The translations under genes were made by a program, and so were the position numbers. DNA of 64,000 nt from Monocercomonoides exilis. Taxonomy: Eukaryota > Preaxostyla > Oxymonadida > Polymastigidae. This document shows, in pieces, positions 42,312-54,869 of this stretch. The stretch lies in assembly GCA_001643675.2 (NCBI GenBank), contig LSRY02000010.1, positions 693,501 to 757,500 of the forward strand, given 5' to 3'. The notes under the pieces are model-generated. The model searched no databases, had not been told where the DNA came from, and saw only the letters and a program-made list of their open reading frames with translations. Within the stretch, counting starts at the first letter, position 1; each line of letters opens with the position of its first letter.

Positions 42312-42742
42312 GTGAAGTTTTGAATTATTATCTTGTGCTTTTTAATTTTATTTTATCTTGCTAGTTTTTTGAATTTTTTTTGTTCATTTTTGTTTTATTT
42401 TCATCATTTCAAAATTTGACATTGTGATATTAATGTATTTTACAAATAAAATAAAAGAAAGAAAAAGAAAAGAAAAAAATCTTGAAAAAATGCTGCTTTT
42501 TCGATTTAATTCATTATTAATTTATTATTGAAATGGCAATCAGTAAAATTTTCCAATAGAGAAAAAAGAAATAATTTTTAAAAATTTTTTGTGTAAAAAC
42601 GCACAAAGAATCTTTGATGAAAAGTGAATTGATATTGAAAGAAAAAGGAAAAGTTATCATGATTGCAAAGATTTGTGAATAAAAAGTGAATGCAACAAGA
42701 TTGAAATAAAGAATGTGATTTTTCCCATAATAATAAAGTGTG
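42312..42742. other. short spacer between two plus-strand genes
   Basis: AT-rich region with an A/G-rich run (AAAGAAAGAAAAAG) at about 42450-42470, probably the 3' flank of the HECT gene, and the promoter of the eIF2B alpha gene. No frame is supported. Confidence 0.45.
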
Positions 42743-44572
42743 ATGGAGTCAACAATTGAATCTACTTCATCAACAGAACCTTCAGCTTCATCTCTTGAAT
42801 TTGATGGTTATATAAGATGATATTTTATAATTTGAATTCTAAAGTTTCTTTTTTTCAATTGTTTTTGTTAGTTGTGAAGGAATATGAAATTGCACTTCAA
42901 AAAGAAACTTCTGCTGTTGCAACGAAGATTGCTCTTGCAAAGCTTGTCAGTCAAAGCAAAGGTGAAATATATTAATTGGTTGTTAATTTGATTTGATTTA
43001 TTTTTCCTTTATTTGTGAAGAGACAACACTCCAAGGTCTTCGAAGAGAGTTGAAAGAGGCTTCAGACAGACTTGCAAATGAAATACGCGATATACCTATA
43101 AAATCCGTTTGCGACTTGTTTATGATTGAGCTTGCCCGAGAAATGAAAACAGGAGAAGTTTGAAAGTTTTTATAAAAGTGAATTATAAATTTTCTATGAA
43201 AAATTGCAGGATTTTGAAACAACAAAAGCCAGGTTGGTTGAAAAGGGAAAGCAAAATGAAAAAATCACGGAAATTGCAAGACATAAGATTGCACTTGAGG
43301 CAGAACGATTCTTTTTTGAAGGACTTGTTTGCTTTTTATTTTTCAAAGATAAAAAAAAATTTTATTCATTCCTTTTAAAAGAGAGTGACAACACTTTCAT
43401 ATTCTCGAGTTGTTTTGCAGTGTTTAGTTGAGGCAAGCAAGAAATGGAAGATTCACGTTGATGTTCTTCAGGGAGGTCCGGACGAGCCTGGGTAAGTGTT
43501 GAATTGAAATTTTATCCATTTAAATTAACAAATTTCTTAATTATTATTCCTTGCTGTTTTTATTGCATATTTTATTTGTTTCTTTTTATCTGTTACCAAA
43601 TTTTTGATTTGCACAAAATTATTACTCTTTCTCATGAATCGCAACGCAATAGGAAAAAGATGGTTAATGATTTGATGGAGCAAAAAATAGAATGCCGCTA
43701 TGTTCCTGATTGTTGCGTAAGTTCTGTTGTCGCTGCAACAGATATTGTTCTTGTTGGAGCTGCTGCTGTTACAGAAAATGGAGGAATTATAAATAAGGTT
43801 TGTATTTTTTCATTCGGCATTTGACTTTTTAATTTTTTGTTGTTATTATGTTTGTCGCTTCAATTTATTTCTAAATTTATTGCATTGTTCTTTTGTGTTT
43901 GTATTTATTCGAAAACAAACAAATTGTTTCATGTAGATGGGTACGAGGACATTGGCTTGTGTGGCAAAGGAGCACAACAAGGATTTCTTTGTGGCAGTCG
44001 AGAGTTACAAGTTCACAAAGTTGTATCCGCTATCTCAACATCATCTTGAGACGCTTGTTCCCATCAGAGGGATTGGCGTTGAACCAGAAGGTCTTCCTAA
44101 AGGGGCTCGTGTATGTTTATTTGCATAGTTTTTTATTTTTTCACAATTTTTCGTGTATAATTTTTTGTTATTGGTTATTTGGATTCATCGTGATTTGATA
44201 TTCATAATTTCGTTCATATTCTAATCTTTTATGGAATTTTTTTTAATTGAAAATCAGACTTATTCTCCAGAATTGGAATACACACCACCCAGCTACATCA
44301 GGAATTTGTGGACTGACATTGGAATCAAAACACCAAGTAACATTTCTGAAGATCTCTTCCTCCTTTTCAATTTATAAACCATTTCCGCATTAACTTCATT
44401 TCCTTATTCACTTCAAAATTTTTACGTGAATAGACAAAAGAGTAATTATTATTATTCTTTTATTTGTGCAGAGATAATATCATTCTATTTTCAAAATGTG
44501 CGTGCTGTTATTCAGGAAGAAACAAATGAAATGAAAAAGAGCAAAAGCATTAAGTATAAAAAGAACAGTTAG
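42743..44572 (+). CDS. translation initiation factor eIF2B subunit alpha (nine exons)
   Basis: Regulatory subunit of eIF2B, the guanine-nucleotide exchange factor for eIF2. The alpha subunit senses eIF2 phosphorylation. Exons: 42743-42806, 42872-42961, 43021-43157, 43210-43326, 43382-43491, 43653-43797, 43937-44110, 44258-44336, 44472-44572 (TAG). The eight introns are 52-161 nt with GT-AG borders. Splicing gives 338 residues against about 305 in animals. Diagnostic segments are TTLQGLRRELKEA near the N-terminus, TLSYSRVVLQCLVEA, AATDIVLVGAAAVTENGGII, FFVAVESYKF and EYTPPSYIRNLWTDIGI near the end. Each matches the alpha-subunit pattern of the eIF2B alpha/beta/delta Rossmann-like fold. The exon-5 start at 43382 was fixed by the conserved SYSRVV segment. 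The 3' end faces the CBP80 gene 177 bp away. Confidence 0.9.
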
Positions 44573-44748
44573 TTAGTGTTGATAATGGCTTTTCATGGTT
44601 GATTTTTTGAGTTGAAATTATGAAACAAATGAATTGATGTATTGGATGACTCATCAAATATTAATTCAAAAATAATTCTGCTCAACTCTTCCAATCAGAT
44701 ACTAAACAATCTTCAAATTGCAAGATTAGAAAAATTCCACTTTTCTGC

Positions 44749-47700
44749 CTACACAATTGAGAGAATCATCTCACTCACATCTTCTGCAATGTTCGTCGCA
44801 TAGTTGACTTCTGTGCTTTCATCCTCAACCATCTTCGATTCCCTCAAATCCTCAACTTTTCTTGCCCATGCTTTCACACCCTCAGCAATATTGTTGCGAT
44901 ACTCAAGCCATTCTGCTTTGAAGTGTGCAGCAATTGTGGTGAGCATCAATTTCACATGTTTTGAGGCTCTTTCGAATTCCTGTGGCAATGGACGTGTAGG
45001 TAATGCAGATGCTTGCTTACCCTCATTTTCAGTTTGATGCATTGACAATTCTTTGTAATGCGCCTCTTTTTCTGCCAATATCTGCATAATTCTGCACCCT
45101 CCTTGCAGTAATAGAAGCATGTCATATGCGAACATCTTCTTCTCTCTAAGTTGCACTCGTTGGATTGATTCAACAAGTGTCTTTTTTTTGCCTTTGGCAG
45201 AAAGTGCGCCTTTTGTGCTATCATCGTCATCTCCTGCTTCTTTGTTGCCCCCCTCTGTTTGTTCTTCTTTTGCCAATTCAGCCATGGCATTTGAGAGATC
45301 GTTGCGAATACGACTCAAAAGATGGCTATGTGATTCAAATGTTGTCAGGATAACGTTCAGCACAAATGATGACTGAATGCCAACTGGCAGCTCTGAATCT
45401 GTTGTTGAACATAGCACAGAAGACAAATCTGCAGATGAGGATGAATGAATTGACGGTTTACTGGAAGAGGAAGTGGAAGAAAATGAAGAATCGTTTGTGG
45501 TGGAATCAGTTTCTGTTTCTTCCACTGCTCGTTTCTTCATTGTCGGGTTTGATAGCTGCAAAAGACTTGCCTCAAAATTGGAGTTAACAACTCCATCTTC
45601 GATTTGCTGCATGTAAGCGCTTTCTTCTTCTTTTTCCCATCTGCTCATCCAACGAGATGCAGAGGAATTTGCGCCTGCTGTTTTTTTCCCACTTTTCTCT
45701 TCTTCACTTTCCATTTTAGATTTCTCGTCTTTGCTCGAATTGTTCTGTCTTGCCAATTTTCGATTTATCATTGTGGCCCATCTGACAATTGCAGTCACTG
45801 GAACCAGTTTCATCAGCAACATTCCGCGAATGATGTGCAGCTCCATCTGCGTGTCACCCTTCCAGCATTCTTCCACTGTGCGTAAAGCTATCAGCGACGG
45901 TGTGAAGTAAGAAGGTTGGCACATTGGTGCTTCATCAGCAGAAGAAGAGTCGATTGCAAGATTAGTCACAAACTCTGTTTCCTGGCTATCGCTTTCATTC
46001 GAGCAAACGTGCTTGTCATCTCCAAGCAGAACAAACAGTGACGAGCGGTGTGGCTCCAAAATCCGGGAGAAGTGCGAATACGATTTCGAGCCAGCAGACA
46101 GAAGAGATGCCATCACTAAAGCCACACACACTGCTGTTGGTGGGCGTGACAATGTTGGAAGTGCAGGAGGGCGAGATGATGGTTGATCCTGCTGTGATGC
46201 AGAAGATGAACTTGATGGCACAATGACTTGGTCAGAATCAAGCAAATGAAGATCAATCAACCGCGAAAAGAGAGGAGGAATACTCGATGTTGGCTGCGAA
46301 AGAACAGGATTGGAAAAGAAGGACAAAAGATCTGTGTACGCCAAGTGAAGCGATGAAAACGTTGGGAATGAAGGAAGAGTGCAAAAGAATCCGAAATACA
46401 ATGAAGGCGATAAGTCTTCAAGATTATCGCATTTACCAGTAATTGGTGTATTCTCTGCTTTTGCTTCCATCAATTTGTCACTTGCATTTTCATCTTTCTT
46501 TTCTCTGCCATCATCATAATTGTCATGTTGCAATGCATTTTCATTCGATCCTTTTTCGTTGTTATCTTCATCCTCTTGTTCTTCTTCTTCTTTTCTTTTC
46601 TCGATTTCTCTCTTTTTATCGTCTCGTGCGAGTTCTCTTTTGTAATCAGCGGCTTTCTGTACCCTTTCTGTGATCCATTCAAATCCTTTCTGTTCAGGAA
46701 GCAGCGCTACAAGTGGCTCAGGAATAGCACCAGCCACTCCGTCTCTGTAATGCAGCCTCACACATCGCTCGAGCAGAGCAGCCACAAACATCCTTCGCGT
46801 ATTTGAAGCAGGAAGTCGGGGGATGTCCTGCCACATGTTCCACACAAACTTCCACTGCACGTTCGACAGATGGTGCGCAGCCCACGATACAATAGCATCT
46901 TTTGCAGCAGGGTCCATCCATCCAGCAGAGCAGCAGCAACTAAAAACAAATTGCGCAACAAGGGAGTGTATTGCCTTCTCTTCTTTTGCCCATTCGATAA
47001 GCACGCCTTCTACAAACAGTTCAGATGGTAGTGGAGAGAGAGGATTCCTCGCTGCTGTGGGGAGAGATGAAGCCGAAGATGAATACGAGGCAGGAGAAGG
47101 GAGATATACGCATCCAGCTGAAAAGACTGTTGATAGAACAGCGTCAAACATAATTGGAATAATCTGCTGCTTTTTAAGTTGGCTGATGTGTGCCCTGAAT
47201 GGCATTGAGTGTAAATATTCGTTGGCTTCGGAGTCTACTTCGTGTTCAGCACCTTCGGATTTTTCGCTCGTTGGATTTTCACTCGCTGTACTTCCTGAAT
47301 CGATGCTGTCAGCTACCAAGCGGGCAATCGCAATCAATCGCTTGGCACACTCAGACGGCGACTCTGTGAAGGAGCAAACGACAGATGTGCAAATATTACG
47401 GAGGTGAAGAGCTGCTTCGCTTGGTAGTTCAAACGGAAGCATTTGTTGATGTTTCTCTTCTGTATCAATTTCAGATAGAGAAATATCTTTGCATTTCATT
47501 GCAGAATCAAACTGGCTAATATTGAACAATGGGGAAACCACCCGAAAGACTGGACACAACGATTGTGATGTAACCGTCTTCAAGCAAGAACCTATCTCTT
47601 CTGCCAAAGATTCAGAAAGGAAACTCACTTTGTTGTCTTCTTCTTTTTCAGATTCCTGTTGTGATGGATGTGATTCGATCCATTGTGCATGTTTTTCTCT

Positions 47701-48531
47701 GAGCACAGCATGAACCAAAGAAAGCTCATCGGGGAAACTTGGATGAAATGCGACCAATGCTTTTTTTGGAACATCTCCATTTCCATCGTTAAAAAACGGA
47801 CTTTCGGGCTTGCCCTGCATTGTTGAATCCGTTTGTGAATATGACTGTGGAAGCTGCTTAAAAGTCGCAAATGATTCGCATCCTCGCAGATATTTCTCTG
47901 AGTGGCAAATTTTAATTAACGTTTCCAATTTTTCCATTATACTGCAAAATTCTTTAGGTTCATTAATTTCAAATTTTGTAATGTGATGCACCAAGATAGT
48001 TTCAACAATAAATGAAAGAGTTATTGATTCTACAGAAAATTTGCTTTTTTCAGATAGTACAGATATGCAATGATCAAGAAGAGAAGATGAAAATTTGAGA
48101 TATGAAGAAGTCGAAATAAGTTTCATCGTTGACAAATGAGACAGAAAGTGCAGCTAAAATAAATCAGGAAGATAACGCGTTTCAAATAATGAGTTGTCAA
48201 AAATTGAATTGTTAAAGAAAATGAAACAAACCAATGACGAAAAATGATGCAAATTTCCATTTCTAAAAGTGCCAACTAATTCTGATTTTATATTTTGTAA
48301 AATATCTTCAAATATTTCTGAATCTTGTATGTACAACGAGTTTACCAGCTGTGCATATGCTTCCAACTTGTATGGAAGGTTCTTTATACAAGAAATTAAT
48401 AGAACAATAAGTTCGCTTTTCCTTGAAGCGATAGCTTCTTTAAGTTGGTTGGCCAAAGATTCAATGGATTGTTGAGTGTATTTCTCTTCGCCAATAGTAA
48501 TGATCTGTCGAAGGGATGGATCCTTCTCCAT
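44749..48531 (-). CDS. nuclear cap-binding protein subunit 1 (CBP80)
   Basis: Large subunit of the nuclear cap-binding complex, which binds 5' caps through CBP20 and couples capping to splicing and export. There are two exons: 48232-48531 (start MEKDPSLRQI) and 44749-48153 (TAG), with a 78-nt intron 48154-48231 (GTTTGT...TTTTAG). The product has 1,234 residues against about 790 in animals. The N-terminal MIF4G-like helical domain crosses the intron (SELIVLLISCIKNLPYKLEA, then SSL/LHFLSHL). The middle domain has VSWAAHHLSNVQWKFVWNMW and LLERCVRLHYRDG, close to the CBP80 signature of the second MIF4G domain. The C-terminal part has KMFAYDMLLLLQGG and helical segments. The extra length lies in Glu/Ser-rich disordered inserts. 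It is co-oriented with NSUN2, 115 bp downstream of it. Confidence 0.87.
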
Positions 48532-48645
48532 TTTAAGCTTTTTAAGTTTTCAAGAAAAGAATCATGGGATTAATTGTTAAATTTTGTTAAACTTTAAATA
48601 CAACTGTCATGAAATAATTATTAAAGAATGTGAAATGAAATTTAT

Positions 48646-51600
48646 TTAATGTTTTTCGTTTTCTTTTTCCTCTTCAGGTGCATTGAGTTCAGGATAAAGT
48701 GAAGACATAAGATCAATCTCCACATTTTTCACCATCAAAGATACATTTGCTCTTCCACGAAGTGCGCATAGATAGCACGGTCTGAATAAGAACGAATTAT
48801 TTGTAAGCAGCAAAGAAAAGCGTCCAAATTGAAATTTGAAAAAAAAATAAAATAAAATTAATTTTAAAAATTAAAATAGTAAATATTAATGAAAATTATC
48901 AAACGGGTCGTGTTTAAGTGCAGTGGATAGATCGAGTTCAATCACAAATGTTCCAATCTCAAGTTCACGTGCTCCGTTAATAGCATCCAAAGGAAGTGAC
49001 CTTTTCTTTAAGAGCAAAGAAAATACTTCGCGCGACACTTTCAGCCTGGTAATATTTCAGCATTTGAATATTTATGATGAAAAAAAAAATTTCATAATTT
49101 TCACATTTGAAAACAACATATAAAATTTTTGAATGAATAGCGTTTCACAATACGTCATGAGCAATCATCACAAAAAAATAATAGGAATAATATGAAATTT
49201 TAACTCATACATTCTTTTTTGTATTAACTTGCACAAAATAGCAGCTCCATCTTGGCAGATTCGATAGTCACACAGAGATGATTGCAAGGCGCCTGCTCTT
49301 TCCTTCTCGAAGATCCTGACACCTGCATTGACAACCTTCAGCCTCGCCAGCGGTGGAGGGAGTGGGGAAGAAGATGGAGTTGGTACAGATGCTGTTGATG
49401 ATGCTGATGATGATGATGATGATGATTGTGCTGGTTGTGAATTGGTGTTTGCATTGGATTCTTCTCCAATAATAACTTCATCTTTCTCCACCTCAGATGA
49501 GAAAGGTACTTCTTCTTCTTTCTCCTTTTTGAATTGAACATTCGTGTCTGTTGTACCGAGCAGCAGGCTGCGGGCGGTTGGAGTGACCAAATAAATAACA
49601 TTGGCTGTCTCTTGGTTGCGACACTACAAAATAGAGAGATGATGTTTAGATAATAAAAACAACAGTCGCATCAAAAAGTTTATTAATGTATTGTTTTCGA
49701 TTGTTGTGAATCAAAATTTAAAAATAAACAAATAAAATAAAATAAAATAAAATAAAATAATTATTTGTTTAGGAAACAAGAAATGAACAAACCATGAGCC
49801 AAGATGTCGGAAGCACAGATTCTGGCAGTCCATAAAATTCTCTGATTTTTGGGAGAGGTGCAAAATCTGGTCGAAGAGGCAAAAATTGCTCGTCTTCGTT
49901 CGAGAAGCGACGTCTAAATTTCACGTTAAAAAAGGAAAGGAAAGAAACATGAAAGGGGAAAAAGATAAAAAATACATTAAAAATTTCAGAAAAATAAAAA
50001 GTTTTCATTTTTATAAAAATAGATTCATTAATAATAACATTTCAACAAGCGATAAATTTTTCATTTTTAAAAGTTCAAATCAACATAAATATATTTTTAT
50101 TGCACACTTGTTTCTTTCGTCTCTCTTTTCGTTTTGTCTTGATGGTCCTTTTGATTGTGAAGGAAGTTGCCCTTCTTCAACTTTCCTTCTTCCCTTCGTG
50201 GTGTTATCTTTCCCTTCTCCTTCGTTTTCTTCTTCATCTTCTTCTTCTTCCTCTTCTTTCTGATCATCTTCTTTTGATTCTCCTTCAGCTTTGTCGCATT
50301 CTCCTTCTTTTTCCTTCTCTTTCTCCTTCTTTGCGTTTTCTTTCTCAATCTTCTTCAATTTCTTCATTTCACTTTTCTTCAGCCATTTCTTCTTCATCTT
50401 GCCTGTCTGTGCAGACATCCACGTCTTCCCTTTCTTTTTGTGGTAGTCGTCTTCCTCTTCGTTCTCATTCTCTGCCAATTCCTCTTCTCCTCCTTCTTTT
50501 GCTTCAGCCTCCACACCCGTCTCTTTGCCTTCTTCTTCTCCATTCTCGTCTTTCGCTCCAATCAAGTTCCCTTCAGCATCCATCACTCCTTCTTCTTTCA
50601 TCTTCTTCTCTTTCTCTTCTTTCTCCTTCAGCCACTGCTCTCTTCTGGCTTCTCTTTCCTGCTTCCTCACTTCTTCGTCTTTTTTGTCCTTCTCCAGCTG
50701 CTCCTGACACGCCTTCAGATATGCTTCAGTTATCCTCTTTCTTTGCTCTCTTCTTTCTTGCTCTGCTTTCAGCTCTCTCATAACATCTGTCAATACTTCA
50801 GCAATCGCATTCATCTGCTCCTTCTCTGCTGCATCCACTGCTTTTTCAACTTTCTCCTTGATTCTTCCTTCCTCTTCCTTCAGAGCATTCATCAGCTCTT
50901 CACTCACCACCTCTCTCTTTGTCAGCACCGTGACGAAAAAGCCACCGGTGTCTTGGAGATGTGGGTAGAAGCGCAGACAGCGAGACAGACTCATCCAGCT
51001 GGGTTCATCGGCTGTTGGCGGATATACACTGCGCCTGATCTTCTTCTGGCGAGTATATGGAAGCTCTGAATATGAATTATAAATCTGTTTATTAAAAAAA
51101 AATAAATAATAAATATAATAAATGGTTATAAAATATAATGAAGAGCATTGACACTCAAAATATTAATTGTTAATTGGAAAATTGCTCAAAAAAAAGAATT
51201 TTAAATAAAAGGATAGCAAAGAATAAAACTATTATAACTTTTCCTAACATCACAAAGCACTCTAATTCTACTCTTGTTCATACCTTCCCCTGATCCTGCA
51301 CAATCCATTTGTTTATTCCTTCTCTCCTCTTCAGCTGGGGCATCTCTTCTGACACATCCACAATCTCCACATTTGGCGATGTTCTCAGAAGCTCTGCAAT
51401 CACAGCCTCATCCTCAATCGGATTCAGTGTGCATGTAGAATACACCATCCTCGGCTCAGAATGGCTGAAGAGATTAAGGAACACCTTCGATACTGAAACA
51501 TTGGATGACAAAGAATCAGCTTTTTCAGCTTTGCGCGACTTCACAATTTTCATCCAGAATTCATCTTTTTCCTTTTCAGCTGCATCTTCTTCATTCCCAG

Positions 51601-52966
51601 TTCTCATCAAAATGCTCTTGATTGGCATCCACCACCCGCCCATCTTCAGCAGGTTTATTCCTCTTTTCCCAATGCGGAACTGCAGCGGGTGCAGCGACAG
51701 GCCCAGTGTGGTTGTCCAGCTGAGCCACGCTTCAGGAGCCTTTCGCAGAGTCCCATCACCTGAGCACGGCACATCACACAGCACACGCTCGAAATAGAAC
51801 GGAGGTGGCAGCGACTGCAGACGCTGCTGGGTGCGGGTGAGAGAACAAGAGGAGGACGAGCAAGAAGAAGAAGATGATGATGATGATGATGGAGTTGCGT
51901 CTGAAAGGCTCAAAGAAGAAGCAGAATTATTTGAGCTTGAGGAGACGCGGATTGTTGGGAACATTGATGCATCATGATTGACAACGATGAAATTTGTAGT
52001 GCGCAGCCTGTGAAGCTGATGCACAAGAATGTTGCAACGTTTGAGATCAGCATCGTTTGCCACGACAACTCCACCGTCACCAAAAAGCTGTTCTGCAGTT
52101 GACAGCTCGCACTTCTGGCTATCATCTTGTTTTTTCTGTGCTTTTTCTGAAGAAATTTTTTCCTCATTATCATCATCACGACCAATGACTTTCTCCACAA
52201 TTTGCTTTGTCTTGGATCCAGGGGCTGCGCATAGATCTATTACAGTCATTCCTTTTTCAACTTTTAGAAGTAAAGGAGGAATCATTGACACAGCTTCCTG
52301 ACGACTTATATGACCCTAATAAAGTTTTTTTCGAGAAAGTGTGTATTTTGTATTATTATATCAACAATAAAGTCAAGATCAATAATTTCAAAGATTGTCA
52401 AACAAGCTCAGTTGCAACTTTCATCCAATTGAAAAATTCCTTAAGTTCAGGACTCTTTGCTAACATTGGACGTGTAATTTCTGTGCAACCCCAAGCCAGC
52501 CCATTTGGAAACCAAGGCAATGGACGAGGAAGAGATACTTCAAGTTCGCCAACCATAACAGGCTTATCAAAATGAAACCTTGTTTTCATTTCTTCTATAA
52601 TCTATATAAGAATAAACTGGTAATAAAAATAAAAAAATATATTGACCTGATTGGTGTGGGACCCTGATTCATTGAGTCGAAACGTCAAAGGAAGCGGAGA
52701 ACAAATAACTTTGCAATATTCATTCCAATCTTCTTCAGTGTGAAACAAAGGCTGAACGTATTCAAAGTGTGAAAAAATCATTCAAATTTTTAAAGTCACA
52801 CTCTATAATATTGAACATATGCATCAATTGTTTGCTGCTTGATAATTTTCCCATGCATATTTATTCCGTTTTTAAACACATTAAAGCCTCCTTCTGGAAC
52901 GGCAATAGGACCTCTCTGTTTTTTCTGGTGTAGTGCTTCGTTATTTGCTTTTGCTTCACTTGCCAT
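48646..52966 (-). CDS. NSUN2/Trm4-type tRNA (cytosine-5) methyltransferase (nine exons)
   Basis: SAM-dependent enzyme making m5C in tRNA and other RNAs, typically nuclear or nucleolar. Exons 5' to 3': 52966-52802, 52751-52647, 52601-52404, 52315-51284, 51063-50108, 49913-49793, 49623-49211, 49045-48905, 48781-48646 (TAA). They give 1,088 residues, all in frame, against about 770 in human. Motifs: PLPWFPNGLAW, GHISRQEAVSMIPPLLL, SAM-binding DLCAAPGSKT (about 183), CDVPCSGDGT (Cys about 340), catalytic YSTCTLNP (Cys about 451), FYPHLQDTGGFF, and the family C-terminal part LKVVNAGVRIFEK and ALRGRANVSL. Exon 5 adds a Glu/Lys-rich segment of roughly 250 residues after the catalytic domain. The acceptor of exon 5 (CAGAG) was chosen by frame. 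An additional 5' exon upstream of 52966 is possible because the frame stays open. Confidence 0.88.
49730..49760. repeat. (AAAAT)n tract inside NSUN2 intron 6
   Basis: Six tandem AATAA/AAAAT units in the 169-nt intron 49624-49792. Confidence 0.6.
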
Positions 52967-53209
52967 AAGCTTTGGATCTTGAAAATTGCTTTTGAAACAA
53001 AAAATGGATATTTCACTTAAGATCTTTCAAAAATATTTTTTGATTTTATGAACATTGTGAATGTTTCAGATTGCTACAAAGTGTTTGGGAGTTATAAAAA
53101 AATAATGAGACATTTTGTCCATAATCTTTTCAAAAAATACCATAAATTTTTTCTTTTTCAAAAAGATAGGCTTCTGTGCTGTTTGAACAGCTGTTAACAA
53201 ATCTGTAAT
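52967..53209. promoter_or_regulatory. 243-bp divergent spacer between NSUN2 and the small membrane-protein gene
   Basis: Two start codons face away from each other across this short AT-rich stretch, so both core promoters must be here or overlap the genes. No recognisable element is seen. Confidence 0.4.
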
Positions 53210-53962
53210 ATGAACAATAATTCGACTAGGATGAGTTCAACTAATCAATCAAAAAAAATAAATCAGACTTATCTTTTAATCCTTGTTGTTCTTTTTGTTG
53301 TAATGTTTCTGTTTGTACCAATGAAATGGATTTTGATTTCATCTCTTGTTGGAATATGGTATCGAACATTTATTTTTAGCAATTAAATTTGTATTGTTTT
53401 GCAGCTTCTTTTTCTTACCTCAAAATGTTGCAACATTGATTCTATCTGGAACATATGTTTTATTTATTTTAATGGCCGCCATTGGGATTTTTAAGCCTCC
53501 ACCACCACCCCCAACTGTATGTGTTATATTTTTTATATTTTAAAAAGTTTGTAATAAAAATTCTCATTTTGAAAGATTGATGACTCAATCAAAGTTGAGC
53601 ACGCAATTATTACTGAAGTTGGAGCAGCCAGCTTATTGAAAGTTAAAGTTGATGAATGCGATCCAAATACAAAAATTCCAATATTTTTGAAGAAGAATGA
53701 TCCGAAAGTGAAAGACAGTATTCAAATGATGGAAGCAGGTCCTTGCGAATATCACTTGCTCGTTCCAGCAGGATTAGGGTTAGACGATTTTGAGATTGGC
53801 GATCACGCAACGTTTCAAAGAACGAGAAATCCAGTTACGACGATTTTTCAAACGGAAAATATTTACAAGCTTGTTTACAGAAATGAAGGCGATCTCAAGC
53901 AATTCATGATTGAAGGACCTGCACCAAAAGGGAAACAGTTTGCATTTGAATTTAAAAATTAA
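53210..53962 (+). CDS. small membrane protein with two N-terminal hydrophobic segments, family unknown
   Basis: Three exons: 53210-53358, 53405-53516, 53576-53962 (TAA). The introns are 46 and 59 nt with GT...AG borders. The 215-residue product begins with a polar Asn/Ser-rich leader (MNNNSTRMSSTNQ). It then has two hydrophobic segments, about 22-50 (LLILVVLFVVMFLFV) and about 52-82 (VATLILSGTYVLFILMAAI), a PPPPPPT linker and a soluble domain of about 130 residues. That domain has alternating strands (AIITEVGAASLLKVKVDECD, YHLLVPAGLG) and may be beta-rich. I do not recognise the family. A single hairpin-anchored membrane protein with its C-terminal domain in the cytosol is a plausible topology but unproven. 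Confidence 0.7.
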
Positions 53963-54869
53963 TTTTAAAGTTTTTGTTTGTTTAATTCGTGGAAATTTTT
54001 TAGGGATAAGAAAAAATAAGTCATTCGAAAATGATACTTTGCAGAAAAGAAAAACTTACAAAAGAATTGTGTAAACTCGAAAATTACAAAACCAATTGTT
54101 AAAACAACATTTTATATTTTATAAACATAACTCTTTTTCATTGTTTTTAAATTAGAAAATCTTTCAACAATTATATTCCAATAATTACATTATCTACAAT
54201 AAACTTTTTTATAATTCCATCTTTCTTTTCCAAAAAAAAATAAAATAAAAAAAAAAAAAAAATAAAATAAAATAAAATAAAATAAAATAAATAAAAATAA
54301 AAGAAATGAAAAGAAAAGAAATGAAATGAAAAGAAAAAAAGATGAATTCAATTCTTTTTTATTTGTGCTTAGTTATCTTGAAGAAGGAAAATACATATTC
54401 AAGGTTTAACATTACAAACGAAGTGAAAGTTGTATTCAAATAAAAAAAATGTTGATTTTGAAATAAAACATTTTTCGAATAATTTTAAACACTTTTCATG
54501 TGAGCATATTATTTGAAATATCTTCTCCAATTTCTGCATCAAGTGAATTATCTGTGAAATAAGTATATTTGGCGAAAAATATGGACTTTAAAGCCTTTTT
54601 GCACAGGGCATAGAAAAATAACTTCGTTCATATCTTTATTTCGCTTTCTCAGATTTCAAAATAAATCGGATTAAATAATTTCTAAACAGGAATCATAGAA
54701 ATCAAAACATAAAGCATGGTGACATTTCACGAATGTCAAAAAATGGGCGCATTTTATTTGTGTTTTTTGATCTCAAAAAGTCAATGAAAAGTTCAAAAAT
54801 TTTCAGTGAAAATTCCTGAAGTGAAATATTTTTCCCCGTTTGAGAAATATTTTTTCAGAACTTCGATGA
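53963..54869. other. AT-rich intergenic region, no gene seen
   Basis: Contains a long A-rich tract (see 54232-54340) and featureless AT-rich sequence. No frame with coding character was found on either strand. Confidence 0.45.
54232..54340. repeat. A-rich low-complexity tract with (AAAAT)n and AAAAG/AAATG runs
   Basis: A poly-A run, then about six tandem TAAAA units, then AAGAAATGAA-type purine repeats over about 110 bp. Confidence 0.7.

Noticed and set aside
2964..48648. Reassignment of TAA/TAG to glutamine, as reported for the oxymonad Streblomastix.
   Set aside because: Frames of 3,319, 1,128, 1,082 and 1,038 codons contain no TAA or TAG. NSUN2 and the small membrane protein end in TAA with family-appropriate ends, and reading through the NSUN2 TAA would hit further TAA codons. 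The single TAG at 2964 is treated as an exception.
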